Below are positions 37,408 to 50,229 of a stretch of 64,000 nt of DNA, piece by piece. Below the pieces are notes generated by a model that was not told the origin of the DNA, did no database searches, and saw nothing but the letters and a program-made list of their open reading frames with translations. The first letter of the stretch is position 1; every line of letters begins with the position of its first letter. Both the position numbers and the translations under genes were made by a program. Source of the stretch: Rotaria sordida. Lineage: Eukaryota > Rotifera > Eurotatoria > Philodinida > Philodinidae. The DNA lies in contig CAJNOL010001103.1 in NCBI GenBank assembly GCA_905250125.1, positions 1-64,000 on the forward strand. Direction: 5' to 3'.

Positions 37408-37647
37408 TGTGATTCATCATTTTAAATGAGATTTAGTTTAAACTACCTCATGAAAGTCATTTTTCGATGTCAATATGGTGTAAAACTCTAGGAATTTTCT
37501 GAGTTCAACTCTGTGAAGTTGCCATAACCTTTACTATTTAGCATCGATAAATCCCATTTTCGACGCGCTTTAATTTGGTATAAAATTTGTTATGAATACT
37601 ATCGGAAATCAGAACGTTATCTTCTGGAAAAAAATTTTTACCCATCC

Positions 37648-37746
37648 TGTATATTTATATATGGTTTTCGACGAGATGTACACAATTTATTATTATTATC
37701 ATGCTTTAGAAAACGACCTATTGAAGTGGTTCCAGACAATACATGA
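37648..37746 (+). pseudogene. GPCR C-terminal fragment next to the gap
   Basis: The frame reading CIYIYGFRRDVHNLLLLLS and ending in VVPDNT and a stop resembles the TM7/helix-8 junction of the intact GPCR at 41975-43115 (SVYGFRRDVRQLILTYW). No upstream membrane segments follow in the readable 240 bp after the gap. It may be a relic, or the last exon of a gene lost in the gap. The opposite strand also has an open frame (37638-37820) with ordinary-looking codons but no recognised domain. Confidence 0.5.
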
Positions 37747-40700
37747 ATTGAAAACCAAGTAGATGGAATATTGATAAATTCAGGACCAGCTAAAAGTGCA
37801 ATGACCATATTACGTGCCATACCAAGCTAAAAGTTTCTTTTTATTATGCATGTGTAAAACAAAATTATAAATTTTTTTTTTTTCATATGTTTTGATCATC
37901 TATTACATGTTTTCTAAAGTTCAGATCGTAATTATACCATACATGTATGGTGTAAGTTTTTGAAATAAAATATTTACTACTGTTTTGATCTAAATAAATT
38001 CTTTTATTTGAAAATCATACGAAAAATTTACAGCTTCGCTTATCAATATTGGAATTTGAAAGTGTATTAGTTTCCAATTTTAAATAGATATGAAGAATAA
38101 ATATTTTAGATGTCTATTGTGTAGTATCTTAATTTATACAAAATCGAAAGATAATAGTTGAAAACTTTATTGTCATAGTTGTCGACTTGATAATGATGTT
38201 TAGCGCATTAGTTTTAAATGATAGAATGAATACAAAATGATTTATTGGATTGATTTTATTTGTTTTCAATGGTTTTCACTAATTTATGGAAGCAATATCA
38301 GCGAGAGAATATTTTAAAAATCAGTCCACGTAAACTGCGACTATCATTTTAGAGAACGTGCTCAATTGAAGTCGACAGATTTTGTTCTATTTATGATATG
38401 TTCGAGAGGAGAGAGTTTTACGAATTTTCTTGCAAGCGATTTTCAAAAATATTGAAATATGAATATTTCATGATTTTTTCTTACGGATAACACTAAAAAC
38501 TTGAACATTGAAGAAGCTATTTTAATAGACTCTATATTTTTAAGGGATTTCATAAAAGAAGCAAAAAGCATAATTTCAGACAATTGTTAGAATTCATATT
38601 TAACAATTGGAGCACGATATTTAGCTGAAATGTTTACTGTTACTTGTATCAATAAAGAAACATGTCTAGTAAAAGCTTCAGCTTTCTATCATCTTGTATT
38701 CATCTAGGAGATCCTTTTCAAAACTGAATTTTTTATGAGAATCATGGTTTTGCGACAAGATTATCTCCTAAGAAATAGAGAAGTTTGGGTACTGATGTTC
38801 AGAAATTAGATGTCACCTCTGAAATCTACAATCCTATGTAAGAATCAGCCTCATATCTCTAAGAACATCTGAGAACATGGGTCGCCTTTAGAATTAAAAT
38901 AATGAATGTAACCAGAGGATAATCTTAAGTCTGAATTTCTAATGAATGATACTATCTCCGGTTTCTAATCCTTAAAAGACGAGTGATAGTTGTAAGACTT
39001 GTCTCAAATTGTTTCCCATTTATAAGTCACAGTTGGTATTTTAAGACCTTGAATAAGTAGTTTTGGAGCCAAAGGAGGTAGACAACTTTGTCTTTCACGT
39101 CGATACATGATATTAGAAGTAACTTTTTGTCGGAAACTATTTATATAGAAGCAAGACATAGAAATGCCACACGTCGTGGTGCTCTGTAATTTCATTTTTT
39201 CAAAGATTTCGAATCAAAAACTCTGACTTTCCGTAGCTTGACCGAATTGAATCTCATGTCTATGAGCTAATACATAGTGCAGATGAAAGAGCACCGTCGA
39301 AAGCCTAAGTCTTGTTTTTCCATGGAATAGAAAAATGTTGAGACCAAATGAGATGGACCACGTTAAATACTCGTGTAATGGTTACATAGGAACCCCAGTA
39401 AATTTGGGGTTCATTATAGTTTTACTCCAAAACATCGTAAGTAGTTGAGAATCACGGATATTAGGTTTTCAAGAACAGTTTTTTAGATAAACAAGAGTGC
39501 AGTCATTAATTATGAGTTTCATATATTTCAATCTGTGTGAAAACAGGATTTTGGAATCTCATACTATGACGTTAGTGCCTGGTTATTTGCTCAGTACGAG
39601 TGCACGACTATTGAATTTATGTTGGACAACATTTTCTAAATGAACAATTAATTTTTGGCTACATCTTTCAACATATAAAGTCAGCATACAAATGCATTTT
39701 GTCCGTATCATAATGTTCTACAGTTTTTGAAATACCTGATTTGAATTATGGATGAGTGACATTTTCAAAGAAATGCTACATAAAAATTCTACTACTCATC
39801 GTAGTAGACTCATATCTTATAGGAGACTTTGTTTACTCTATAAATAAACACTTAGTAAAGGTTCATTTTTTACATAGATAAAACTTCCTACAAAATATGG
39901 GCCTACTACGAAACCTGTTCAACATCACTTTTGAGATAATATTTGAGCAATTAATAATTCATCAATAGTTCACAACGTAATCTTTGTTCTTTATTTTTAT
40001 TTTGAACATAGTATGTTCGTGTATTTTATTTCATTTAGAATCATTTGTTCAGCATTTAGTTTGCATGATTATATGATTCATGCCTCATGATAGGTCTCAA
40101 AGAAACGATTACAACAACTACTTTTTGATCCCTACTATGTTTTTATTTTATATCAGATATGTTCGCCGCTATTTTTTTTAAGTTCTAAAAAGAAATGTTG
40201 CTGGTGAATTTTGCGAAAAATGATCATCATATACTTATTTTTATCTTTCTATAATTAGAAGAGAATACGTCATACAATATAATGTTACTTGAAACATCAG
40301 AGACAGATTCAATTTTCATGTAAACAAATTTAGTTAGAGATTATTCCATGTTTCTATATATAAGCTGATTTTGTCGAGTTTCACAGCTTATGAAACATCT
40401 TGTATGTGAATTATCTCGTTCGAGTTTCTCGGTACCTGAAATAATTAAACATAGAGCTCCTAATCTGTTCTCGAGTTCAATATAGGCTAAATACATATAA
40501 CATGAGCTATAAAAAAAAACTATACGATAAAAACTTGGAATACTTACACTTTGATTCTATCAAACCGACTCAGAGTGTTGTATATGAAAGAGGAATATTT
40601 GAGTTTTTTTTTTCTTTTAGACTAATATCATGAATAAATACTGCTTTGAAATACCATGATTGTCTTCTCTAAAGATATAAAACCTGTCGTCAAGTAAAAG

Positions 40701-41974
40701 AAAAAAGTGTGAAACATTCATAGATAATACTCAGTTGTCATCTAAGACATTGACGAGGAAAGAATAAAAAATAAACTTTATTACTGATTGTTATATTGAT
40801 GTACATAAAGAAAACTTTTAGAACTATCAATAGTTTTAAAGTTCGAATTTATGGTTTGATAATTCAAATGTATAACTGATTCTTTCTACCATTGATTCAT
40901 CAGCTTTATTGCTAAAACCAATCTTCCATATTTGGAAAATTTTGAAATATTGTAATTGCTAACTTTTAAATTAGATAATTCTAAAAGTTTTTTTTCTATG
41001 CATTGCAGTGTGATATCATGAATAAAATTTGTTCCGATTTTTCTCTCATCATTGTCTTAGATGAGAATTGAGTATTACATGTAGGTGACTTTTTATTTAT
41101 TCTGTTACTTAATGACAGATTTGTTTTTCTTTAGTAAAATTAATAATGATATCTCAAAGCAATATTTATGTATATTATCTGTATAAAAAAGTCAAACACT
41201 CTTCTTTCGTCAACAACAATCTTGAGCCTGTTTAATTGTATTGCAATGTATAGACATTGCAAATTTTTATTAAGTAATCATTTATATGTGATCTTATATA
41301 TATATATCAATTTATATCCTAGATAATGTATTTAATCTTAATCAGACTTTAATCATGAAAAAATATTTCTCATATATGAATCCATCTGTTGTACTTAATA
41401 AGGCGTAATATTTCATCGGATATCGGTTTTGATTCTGCTTTGCTTCATTTAATAAACAAATTAAAGAAAATATATGACTTTATCAATTACTTCAGTGAAA
41501 AGAAACGATAGGAAAATGAAAACAGATTATATCAACAAATGCTTGAGTCTTCTCAAAGAAGATATCTATTAAGGGAAACAATAAATATTAACACACTAGA
41601 AATAGATATTATATTGTGAGTTTTACTTTGTTGAAGTTTGAATGAAAAAGAATTTATAAATTACAATTGTGTTAAAATTTCAATATTTTTGAAGAATGTC
41701 CAACAAATTGAAATCTAATCCTTGTACTGAGAAAACAACTTTCAGAAAAACTATACAAAATAAATAAAGTATAGCTTCAACTTAAAATTAAAAGAAATAA
41801 GGATTTTCTTTTTTTTTTGTCTTTTGAAATAGAAGAGATAGGATTGGATGAGATATTCAACAAAAGTGTCAGTAAAAAAAACTGAAGAAAAAAAAGAATA
41901 TATAAGAACATCAGTCAGTGCAAGAAACTGTTTGTCATAGACATTATATAGTTCATAGTATCAGTAAACATTGA
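37747..41974. other. Gene-free stretch upstream of the GPCR gene
   Basis: No accepted gene. The minus-strand frame 39004-39195 (63 codons, containing YRRERQSCLPPLAPKLLIQG) has fairly normal codon use and might be a fragment of an unknown coding sequence. Small hairpins occur at about 39382-39404 (GAACCCCA...TGGGGTTC) and 39787-39807 (TCTACTAC...GTAGTAGA). Confidence 0.5.
41899..41906 (+). promoter_or_regulatory. Possible TATA box of the GPCR gene
   Basis: TATATAAG lies 69 bp before the start codon, followed by an A/C-rich stretch with TCAGTCAGTG. Position and sequence fit a core promoter; the start of transcription is not shown. Confidence 0.4.
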
Positions 41975-43115
41975 ATGGCTTCATGGTATCGACAAGAAGA
42001 TGTACATCCTTACGAAACAGTTGAATTAATCGTAAGTGGCATTATTCCTATAATTCTTATTGTAATTGGGACTTTCGGTAATCTTATATCCATTGTCATT
42101 TTACTTAATCAACAAAATCGTGGAACATCAACTAATATCTATTTGATATTTTTATGTCTTATGGATACGATATCACTTTATCAATGGAATTTAAATCATG
42201 TTATGTACACATTCACAAATGGTACAAAACAAATATGGGGACAATCAGTGTTTCTTTGTAGATTGGGTCAATTTTTTGCTTTTTATACTTTACATACATC
42301 AGCTATGTTTCTTACTTTTGTACAACTTGATCGTGCTTGTTTATTACGTAGTAGATGGTATAAAAGAAAAATAGCTCAACCACGTATAGCATTAATACTT
42401 TGTGCTATTATTCTGATCGTTTTATTTATATTGAATGGATTTTTATTTGGATTAGGTTTTGAATATTCTATCTATAATAATAGTACTGGTATGGACGAAA
42501 CACTTATAGCATGCTATTATTCATTGAATCAACAACTCAATGATTTCTTTCGTTTTCAATATGCATGGGTAAGTATGTAACTAAATGTACAGAATTAGTA
42601 TTCAGTTTCTTGTATAGATTCATCTCGTAGTCATGTATATTCTACCATTTGCTGTCATTATTGTTTGTACATTGCTCATAATGAAAAAGCTAATTGTTAA
42701 ACAAACATTTACAAATAATCAATTAGCAATTAATGCTCAACGTAATCGTCGTATTTCACTTATGTTGTTATTTATGTGCTTGGCTTATGTTGTTTGTACT
42801 TTGCCTAATCGTCTTTGTTTTTCACTTTTTGAGAATCAGATTGTTGGTTATGATTATACAGATACAATATTTCTTGCTACGAATACATTAATGTATACAA
42901 GAAATGCATTGAATGCATTTTTTCTTTATATATCTGTATACGGTTTTCGACGAGATGTTCGTCAATTGATATTGACATATTGGGGAAAATTAACAAACAA
43001 AGGTGATCTTCATGAGAACAACGGCAATCAACATGTCGGCACAATGGCGACGTTGCGCGAACCAGTTAGAAGGACAATTACTACAACGCCAATCAAAAAA
43101 ACTTCTCAATTATGA
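41975..43115 (+). CDS. Rhodopsin-family GPCR, neuropeptide-receptor-like, 2 exons
   Basis: Exons 41975-42568 and 42618-43115 (intron GTAAGT...TATAG, 49 bp) encode about 363 residues with seven hydrophobic segments. TM1 holds GTFGNLISIVILL (conserved Asn). TM2 includes IFLCLMDTISL. A Cys in FLCRLGQFF precedes TM3, and the TM3 end reads QLDRACLL, so the usual DRY is DRA. TM6 includes LMLLFMCLAYVVCTLPNRLC. TM7 ends NALNAFFLYISVYGFRRDVR, without a standard NPxxY. Extracellular NNST and NGT are possible glycosylation sites. The arrangement resembles the many FMRFamide-like orphan receptors expanded in rotifers. Ligand unknown. A decayed copy lies 2 kb downstream. Confidence 0.88.
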
Positions 43116-43989
43116 ATGTAAATTTTGTTTCATTAACTTATCTTTTGGACATTTTTCTCTCTTTTTGCAATATTCTGTAAAACTTTTTTTGAATTATTTG
43201 TAATATTATCGTGAATTTTAATATTATTGAAATCTTACACTAGCCGTATATTTTTATCATTAAATTGTCTCGTTTAACAGACCATTTCTTTTGATTTGGG
43301 ATGATATGTTCATCACGCAATGATAAACCACAAAACGACGTATTATTAGTAATTAACGTAGGACTCTGTATTCAGGATTACATGAGAAATGATAAAAATA
43401 AATTGGAATGTTAATGACATGTAGCCCAAGGTTAAGTGTCTTGACTGTGGATGATGATGATTGACGTGACAGAAATAGATATTAAGGTGCAAGGTCATAC
43501 TTTTGACTACATTTCTGTTTTTGATCTTCGACAAGTTTTTTTTTTCTATTATAAATACAAAGAGAAAGGAATCAAATATTCAATGAGCAATATTAATTTC
43601 TATATAGTTCTTTTTTACAATGATGCTATAGAAACCTAATATTAATCCTAACATGTAAATAATAATTGGAAAGAGTATAGGCTACTCACTTCTGAAACAC
43701 TATTAGGATAAAAATGATTAAAGGAGATAAGAAATATTCTTTTTTTCAAATCAAATTTCCTTTTAGAACATTTTTTTAATATCATAATGAATGTAATCCA
43801 CGGAGACAGAATGAGTTTTGATTGAAAAAAAATCTTGTGCTATTAGGTTCAAAAAGTATTATAAAATAATAATTCATTTGAGTGAATACATTACTTATCT
43901 AGTTGTGTTAAACAGTAAGAGAATGTAAATGGCTTGATAAACTTGCCAACTTAATACAAGACTATGAAACGATCGAATCGATTCCAAGG

Positions 43990-45235
43990 TGAGATTGGTA
44001 ACTCCAATTATATGACGTTCCAAATTCACTGTAATTTCCCAAATTCGCTTCTAACTTCAGTTCGGTTTCAACTTCAACTATAAATTTTTTGGAAATCTTA
44101 CTGCATCTTTGATTGCAAAAAGTTATGCATAACCCGATCTCATCTTAAAAGGTCGAATCCTTTTGCATTCACTTCCGTAATTGATGTTTCATTCTCGAAT
44201 TTTCCTATTTTCACTTGACAAGTTGCCAAGTCAACAAGAGTTTAATTGGAGTTAATAAAATGTATCAAGTCCAACTCCACGTTAACTGTACTGAGATTCC
44301 TTAACCATAATCTAGTGTCCTGCACGAGTATGATTTTGACACCTAAACCCAACCCAAACAGCTGTGCCCAGTGCCTGATCGGATCCGGATCGAAACTAAT
44401 CGACATTCGGCAGATACTTTCACAGTCATAGTGCAGCTATCAAACTTTTATTTTAAATAAAAGTATACTATTTAATTTCTTCCATAAACAGTAGCAAAAA
44501 CCGAGATCATTTCAAATTCCATTAAAAAAACCCCTAGCGAATCAAGTGATTCAGGATTCATTTGATGTCTCTCTGCTTCTAAAATTCGATCGATTTCGCT
44601 AAGTATACGTTTGCTTGTTGCTGATAACGCTAGAATGAAATGCAGTGTTGATGTCAAAAGTCATAATTGTGAATGCATACATGAATGCTTTTTTCATCAC
44701 GATAATATATATTCACTTTTTTGATAGTTCATTTTCTTTTCTATGTATTCAATTACTTCATCATACAGTTCCTTATCATCTGCTGATAAACTTTCACTGA
44801 AAATAAATTCTTTTAGTAAAACAATATCGCCTTCCAGTTTTGTAACCTGCTCTCAAGTACAATAACTTACTTGGTCATGATCGAACCGATTGTCATCCCT
44901 ATGCTTTTATATGAATGAGCAGTTTGAAAAAGTAGAAATATTTTGAAACGTCGAGATCTCATATATTGCCGGATCGGGTGTCAGGTATGATCTCAAATTT
45001 GGACCTGATCCGGCTATTTTTTTCATATCCGGTATCCAACCCAATTGCAGGACACTATCCCAATCAAATATCGACTGCAACTCTTCAATTATTTTTGTCA
45101 CTTCACTTCAATTTCGATTAAAGTTTACAAACTCTACCACATTATTTGCAAATTACAGCAGCAACTCTTGTAGAAAGACCGTCAACTCTACAGTTAACTG
45201 CAACTCATAGTTGAAGTTGTTCATCTTTGATTCTA
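43990..45235. mobile_element. Mobile-element-like block with nested inverted repeats
   Basis: The outer pair CAACTTCAACTATAAA (about 44070) and CTCATAGTTGAAGTTG (about 45205) are inverted. An inner pair, TAGTGTCCTGCA (about 44311) and TGCAGGACACTA (about 45047), is followed on each side by CCAACCC/GGGTTGG and GATCCGG/CCGGATC motifs. AACTCCA/CAACTC-type motifs recur near both edges. Between the inner pair is a spliced small ORF. The block lies between the intact GPCR and its decayed copy, and the decayed copy begins right where the block ends. Confidence 0.5.
44472..44849 (-). CDS. Possible small spliced protein inside the 44-45 kb element
   Basis: Minus-strand segments 44717-44849 and 44472-44629 join across an 87 nt GTGAAT...TTCTAG intron with matching phase 1, giving about 96 codons ending in a stop. 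The product is helical and acidic, with segments VTKLEGDIVLLKEFIFSESL, DDKELYDEVIEYIEKKM and SKRILSEIDRILEAERHQMN, then FEMISVFATVYGRN. Codon use is gene-like. The N-terminal exon is unclear: an upstream ATGACCAA followed by GTAAGT does not join in frame, and a TATAAAAG lies just before it on the same strand. I do not recognise the family. It may be a cargo gene of the element or a gene remnant. Confidence 0.4.
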
Positions 45236-45239
45236 AGTG

Positions 45240-46420
45240 GCATAATTTATGTTGTTCATATCGTTGTTGGTACATTTGGCAAGCTTCGATGTGTTATTAT
45301 TTTATTCAAAAAAGAAAACCATCGAACATTAACTAACATTTCTCTATATAATGGATATACTTTCATTTGACCATTGGAATTTAATCTATGTAGCTTACGT
45401 GTTTACATGATAACAATAAGAAATCACAAATAGAACGTGATTTCACAGTAAATCCCATCAATTTTTAGCTTTTTTTTACTCCATGCATCAACCATGTTTC
45501 TCACTTTAGTATTACTTGATTTAGTGTGTAATTTATTTAGTCGATCGTATCAATGAAAAATGGTTCGCACTCATATAGTATTGATATTTTTTATTATTAT
45601 TTGGATTGGATGTTGAAATATCAATATATGATATGACATTCAAGACCAACAGATGAAAGAATTACTTGCTTGTATAAAAGTGAATATGTCATGATCTGAC
45701 ATCTATATGATCTAACTAGTCATCTTATCTATCATTCCTTTATACCTATGTCATATTGTTTCTCTTTTTTTTTTCTTTTTCTTTGGTGAAATATGTGTTG
45801 TTGTTATACACAGTTAAATACAATTTAGAATATAAATATAAAGGTTGCTGTCTTCTTTTATCGTGTCCATTTCTTTCTAGACTACCAAAAGAGGAATACA
45901 ACTATAACAGAATGTGTATGAGTAAGAGTAAAGAAAAAATTGAAGATGAATGAGAATGAAGTTTGTTTTTATTAATTCACCTTACTTTGATCTATTTTAT
46001 ACTATGTACTCCCATGTTTTTATATACGATGCTAACCGTGAAAAAGTTGATAATTAGAATAATATCAAACAATTAACGATTAGCAAATAATGACCAACGT
46101 AATCATCTTATTTCAATAAGACTTGTAGTCACTAGGTGTTTAATATATGTGAGTCTTACTTTACCAAACGATTTGTATTTTCCAATTCTTGTTAATCAAT
46201 TTATTGGTCACAAATATGCAGATACAATATTGTTTACTGCAAATACATGAACGCTTTTTTTTGCTATATATATATGTGTATCTGAATTTCAATGAGATGT
46301 ACATTGATTAATACTAATATGCTAAAGAAAGCTAAGAAAGTGATTTTCTTCCACGAGAAAATCAATCGAGAAGAACATTCGGTGCAATGGCAATGATTCA
46401 TTGATCAAGTCAAAACGATG
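45240..46420 (+). pseudogene. Decayed tandem copy of the GPCR
   Basis: The sequence follows the intact GPCR at 41975-43115 in order. At 45255-45420 it matches the TM1-TM2 region (GTACATTTGGCAAGC..., then CCATTGGAATTTAATC). At 45480-45640 it matches TM3-TM4 (CATGCATCAACCATGTTTCT, then TTACTTGATTTAGTG in place of the LDRACL codons). At 46010-46330 it matches TM5-TM7 (GTGAAAAAGTTGATAATTAG, CCAACGTAATCATC, GCAGATACAATATT). Stops and indels break every frame, the 5' end is missing, and about 230 bp of extra sequence (about 45775-46010) interrupts TM5. It is a non-functional paralogue. Confidence 0.78.
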
Positions 46421-47415
46421 ACATAATGTAACTATGAGTATCACTTTTCAACTATTATAAAGTAAATAATTTTATGGTTGAATGTGATATCAATGTTGTA
46501 ACAAGTTTTTCATGAAATATCGTAACAAATTTCCTTGCTTTTGTATCAGTTATGATTGACATATTTTCTTTTAGCATAAATTGTAAGTAAATTTGAAATT
46601 TTTTTGTCATCATAGCTTTTTTTTTTGTATAGTGGATCCATTTTTTATTTGTTTGTTAACATCAATTATCCTTCAGAAATATTCTTTTCAAAAATGAGAT
46701 GATAAACATATTTTTTGTTAGATCTGCTCTCATAAAAAAGTTATTCATTCATCATTTCGAATATATCTGTTCAATTTAAGATACATTCATAGTTTAAATT
46801 ATCAAATACATCATCATCTACCAATTCTCATATGTACGAACAATAATTCCACAAATCTAAATTCTTTAAAACTGCTAATTCTACCATTTTTCATGATTAC
46901 CTGTATTTTATGTTGTATCATATGAATTCAAACAATCTATAACAATAGTATGTGCAGTATGTGGTAGATATGATTTCAAAACTAATTTGAATATTCTGTG
47001 TTATTCAGAAGCTCAATAGATATGTAAAAGTCAATAACGAATTTCGCGTAATATTAATTCATTATCATATTCATACATATCTGTATCAAGTGTTGATACA
47101 AAATGTGTGTAGTAAATTGTTTTAAGTTTTTACTAAATGGTTATGATACACAATACAAGCAGCAGCTTTCAGAGCTTATTTTTTTGGGAGTTTATTGGGA
47201 TTTTTAAAATAAACTCTGATATCTATTACTGTTTCGAAATTTATTAGAACTTGAGGATGTGGATGTGGATGTTTTATATAATAAGTCCATTGAAAGAATA
47301 ATATATTCGGAATTGATCCGACAATATATATTTATTGGGTATTATGTGGCAGGATTTATAATAGGAATCTTTTTATGACATATTAATCGAGAGAAAGTTC
47401 TGAGTAATAAACAAA

Positions 47416-47499
47416 TGGTGAATCGAGTAAGGATTCAAACCTTAGATGTATGAACTGAGAAGTCATCGCTCTAATCACTGCGCTATCTGGTATTGCTAG
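47416..47499 (-). pseudogene. tRNA-like sequence (tRNA pseudogene or SINE head)
   Basis: On the minus strand TAGCGCAGTGATTAG (A-box-like, about 47471-47485) is followed about 30 bases later by GGTTTGAATCC (B-box-like, about 47431-47441). A possible anticodon arm ATGAC-TTCTCAG-TTCAT lies between, which would give anticodon CTC. The flanks do not form a good 7 bp acceptor stem, so a functional tRNA is unlikely. Confidence 0.5.
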
Positions 47500-50198
47500 T
47501 TAGTTCTAAAAATTTTAGAACAGCGATTACCGACATAAATCGATCTTGCTATGTTTAGAATGTATTCGCTGAGGAATCAATTCATATTAGGACGTTATGT
47601 ACAGGAGAATGCCAATGGAGATATATGTATTTTGAATAGAGCCGCTGGGAGAAAAATGATTCGCTGAAAAATTATTTGATGTTAAAGAGTTTGTATGATA
47701 ACTCCTATGATACAATTATATTTTATGTATAAACCCATTGGAAAAGAAACGTAATATACGATATAGAAAAAAATATACCTCCAAACTTGTGCTTTTGTTT
47801 CAATTGGTTATCATGTCATGCAGCTAGAATCAGTAATGTAAAGTGTCATATTTAAATCAGATTTAAAAAAAATATTAAATTTATATGTGATATATATTTA
47901 CCGCATGCCATTTCAATATTACGGTCGTGTTAGATGTGTAATATGTTGTTATATATAAGAAGTTTATTTATGAAATTACATAGAGTCTCTTCACATAAAA
48001 CAGCAGATATAGCAGATGTTAATCAAAAGATAGAATACAACAACAGGCAACATAATACAATTGCAAAAATACATGATCAATGAACTAAGAAAGGAAAAAA
48101 CAAACAAAAAAGAATAGGAAATATACCTGATTGAGAACAAGAAAAGAAAAAGAAAATAGTAAGAAAAATATTTCAACAGAAAGAAGAAGAATGAAAGAGA
48201 TAGATACAGTTAACACTGTATATGTAATATTTACAACAATTCTTTCGTATGATACGTCTTTAGTAAGTGCTATAATAGACATATCTAGGATTATGGTAAT
48301 GAGGATAATCACGTGATCAAGATACATCTGTTGAAATCTTTTAGAGATCGTATTAACTCCTTTTTGGCCGTTTTCTAATGAGAATTATTGAAAACAAAAG
48401 AAAAGACAATCGTCCTTAGCATCTTCCTGTCTAAATTGAACACTGTTTCAATAATCAATATGTACAAATGCAATCAAAAATTTACTTTTGTTTTCTTATT
48501 TGCTGATAATATTAAATATCAGCTTTTGAAGACTGAACATTCGAAGACTATAACTTATTTTTATCATGTTTTTATTTGATTGACCAAACAAATTCTTTAT
48601 TACTAAAGGCGAATGATAATTCTATTATTCACTAAATCGAATTTCTTTCAACATGTCTTTATATAATGTCAAAGAAATTAATGATTTCTCTTTTTGTTAC
48701 TATTTTCGCCTTGAACAAAAGAACTTTTTATTTCTATATTATGTATAGAGTTTTGATTGAAAACATCGAAAATGAAATTTGTATTAATATAAAACAAAAA
48801 ATTTACTTTTGCCTTATAAAATTTAATACTAGAATAATTTTTCTTGATTTTATTGCACCTAAATTACAATTGGAAAAAAATGAATTTTTACATTTTACTC
48901 GTTTCCATTTAAATAAAGCTCAGTAATTATTCTAACACTTCATAGCATGAAAATTTATGTTTCATCATCAAGATTGTCGTAAAACTTTTACTTTTTTTTC
49001 ACTTTTCATTGACATATTCTATAGTGTATTAATTATATTTAAGGATTGTTCTAATACCTATTTTATTTATAAAATTAGAGAGTTTCATTTCTTAAATAAA
49101 TGAATGAATGCAAATACGAAACCAGTAATCATCTTTTTTTTTTGTTGCATATTGCATTTTTTCATTGATTTATTGCATGCATCATCTTTAATATAGTCAT
49201 TCCGGTAGAAAAATGTCACCTTCCTAGTAAGTATGATGTCATATAAGATATTTCAAGCATACTAACTTTCTCTTTTTCATTAAGAAATTAGCTAGTCAAC
49301 TGCATATGCTCTCTTATGGAAAAAGTTTTTTTTTCTATTCCATATTTCTGATTAATTCCGAGATTGTTTCATGTCATATAAAAATAGATAATGGTAAATA
49401 TTTTTTCTACAATTTAAAGAGTCGAATCAAATATATAACGTTTAAGATTTTGTTCAGAATAAAAAAACCATGAAAATTAGGTTAATAACATTCTAGATTG
49501 ATTAATTATCAATAGAAATAAAACAAAAACAAAAAAGAAAGAAGGAAATTTATTCATATTCATGAATGAGTAAGAATTATAGGTTTGTTTTACTGGCACT
49601 TATTCAATGTCATTTTTTTATTGACTTCGTACACATAGATAGAAAGAAAAACTAATCGACTTGCATTCCAAATTTACTTTCCTTATCGTACAATCGAAAA
49701 TGTCAGAACTCTATTGACCATGCTTACGATAATTTAGTTGAGATACAATAAAAATTACATAGAATTATTTTATGCAGATGGTTTTTCTTTTTTATTTGTT
49801 TTTTTCTTTCTACGCTTTCTTTCAACTTGTTCCCGGCAACTGAAACATCTTTCGGTTGGAGAAAGACTTGTTGTTGTCAATGGCATGATGCAATTATGAA
49901 TAAAATGAACGTTTGTAACGCAAAGGAATAACAATTGAGCACTGATTTCTTTTTATTGTAACGAAATAGTAAAGAAAACTATCATCTATATTCTTATTCG
50001 TTATTTGCATTATAAAAGAAAAGAAAGAAACGTGCGAAAACTCACGGTGAATGTATTTATTTTTTTTCATTTGCTTTTATTCTTCTATACTAATTCATTG
50101 ATAATGAAGTAGTAGAAAGATAATAATGAACTAATTCTAACAACAATGTGTGTCTTCTGTCGGCGGAAGCATCATCTTTCTGGTAGAAATTTATTTAT

Positions 50199-50229
50199 GT
50201 GTGTGTATATATATATATATATATATACA
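50199..50229. repeat. (TG)n(TA)n microsatellite
   Basis: A short GTGTGTG run passes into about eleven TA units. Confidence 0.9.

Noticed and set aside
37638-37820. Minus-strand 60-codon frame (GPEFINIPSTWFSIHV)
   Set aside because: It overlaps the GPCR tail fragment on the opposite strand; codon use is fair but no domain or partner exon is visible.
47416-47499. Functional tRNA-Glu(CTC)
   Set aside because: The acceptor stem does not pair and the anticodon stem has a mismatch.
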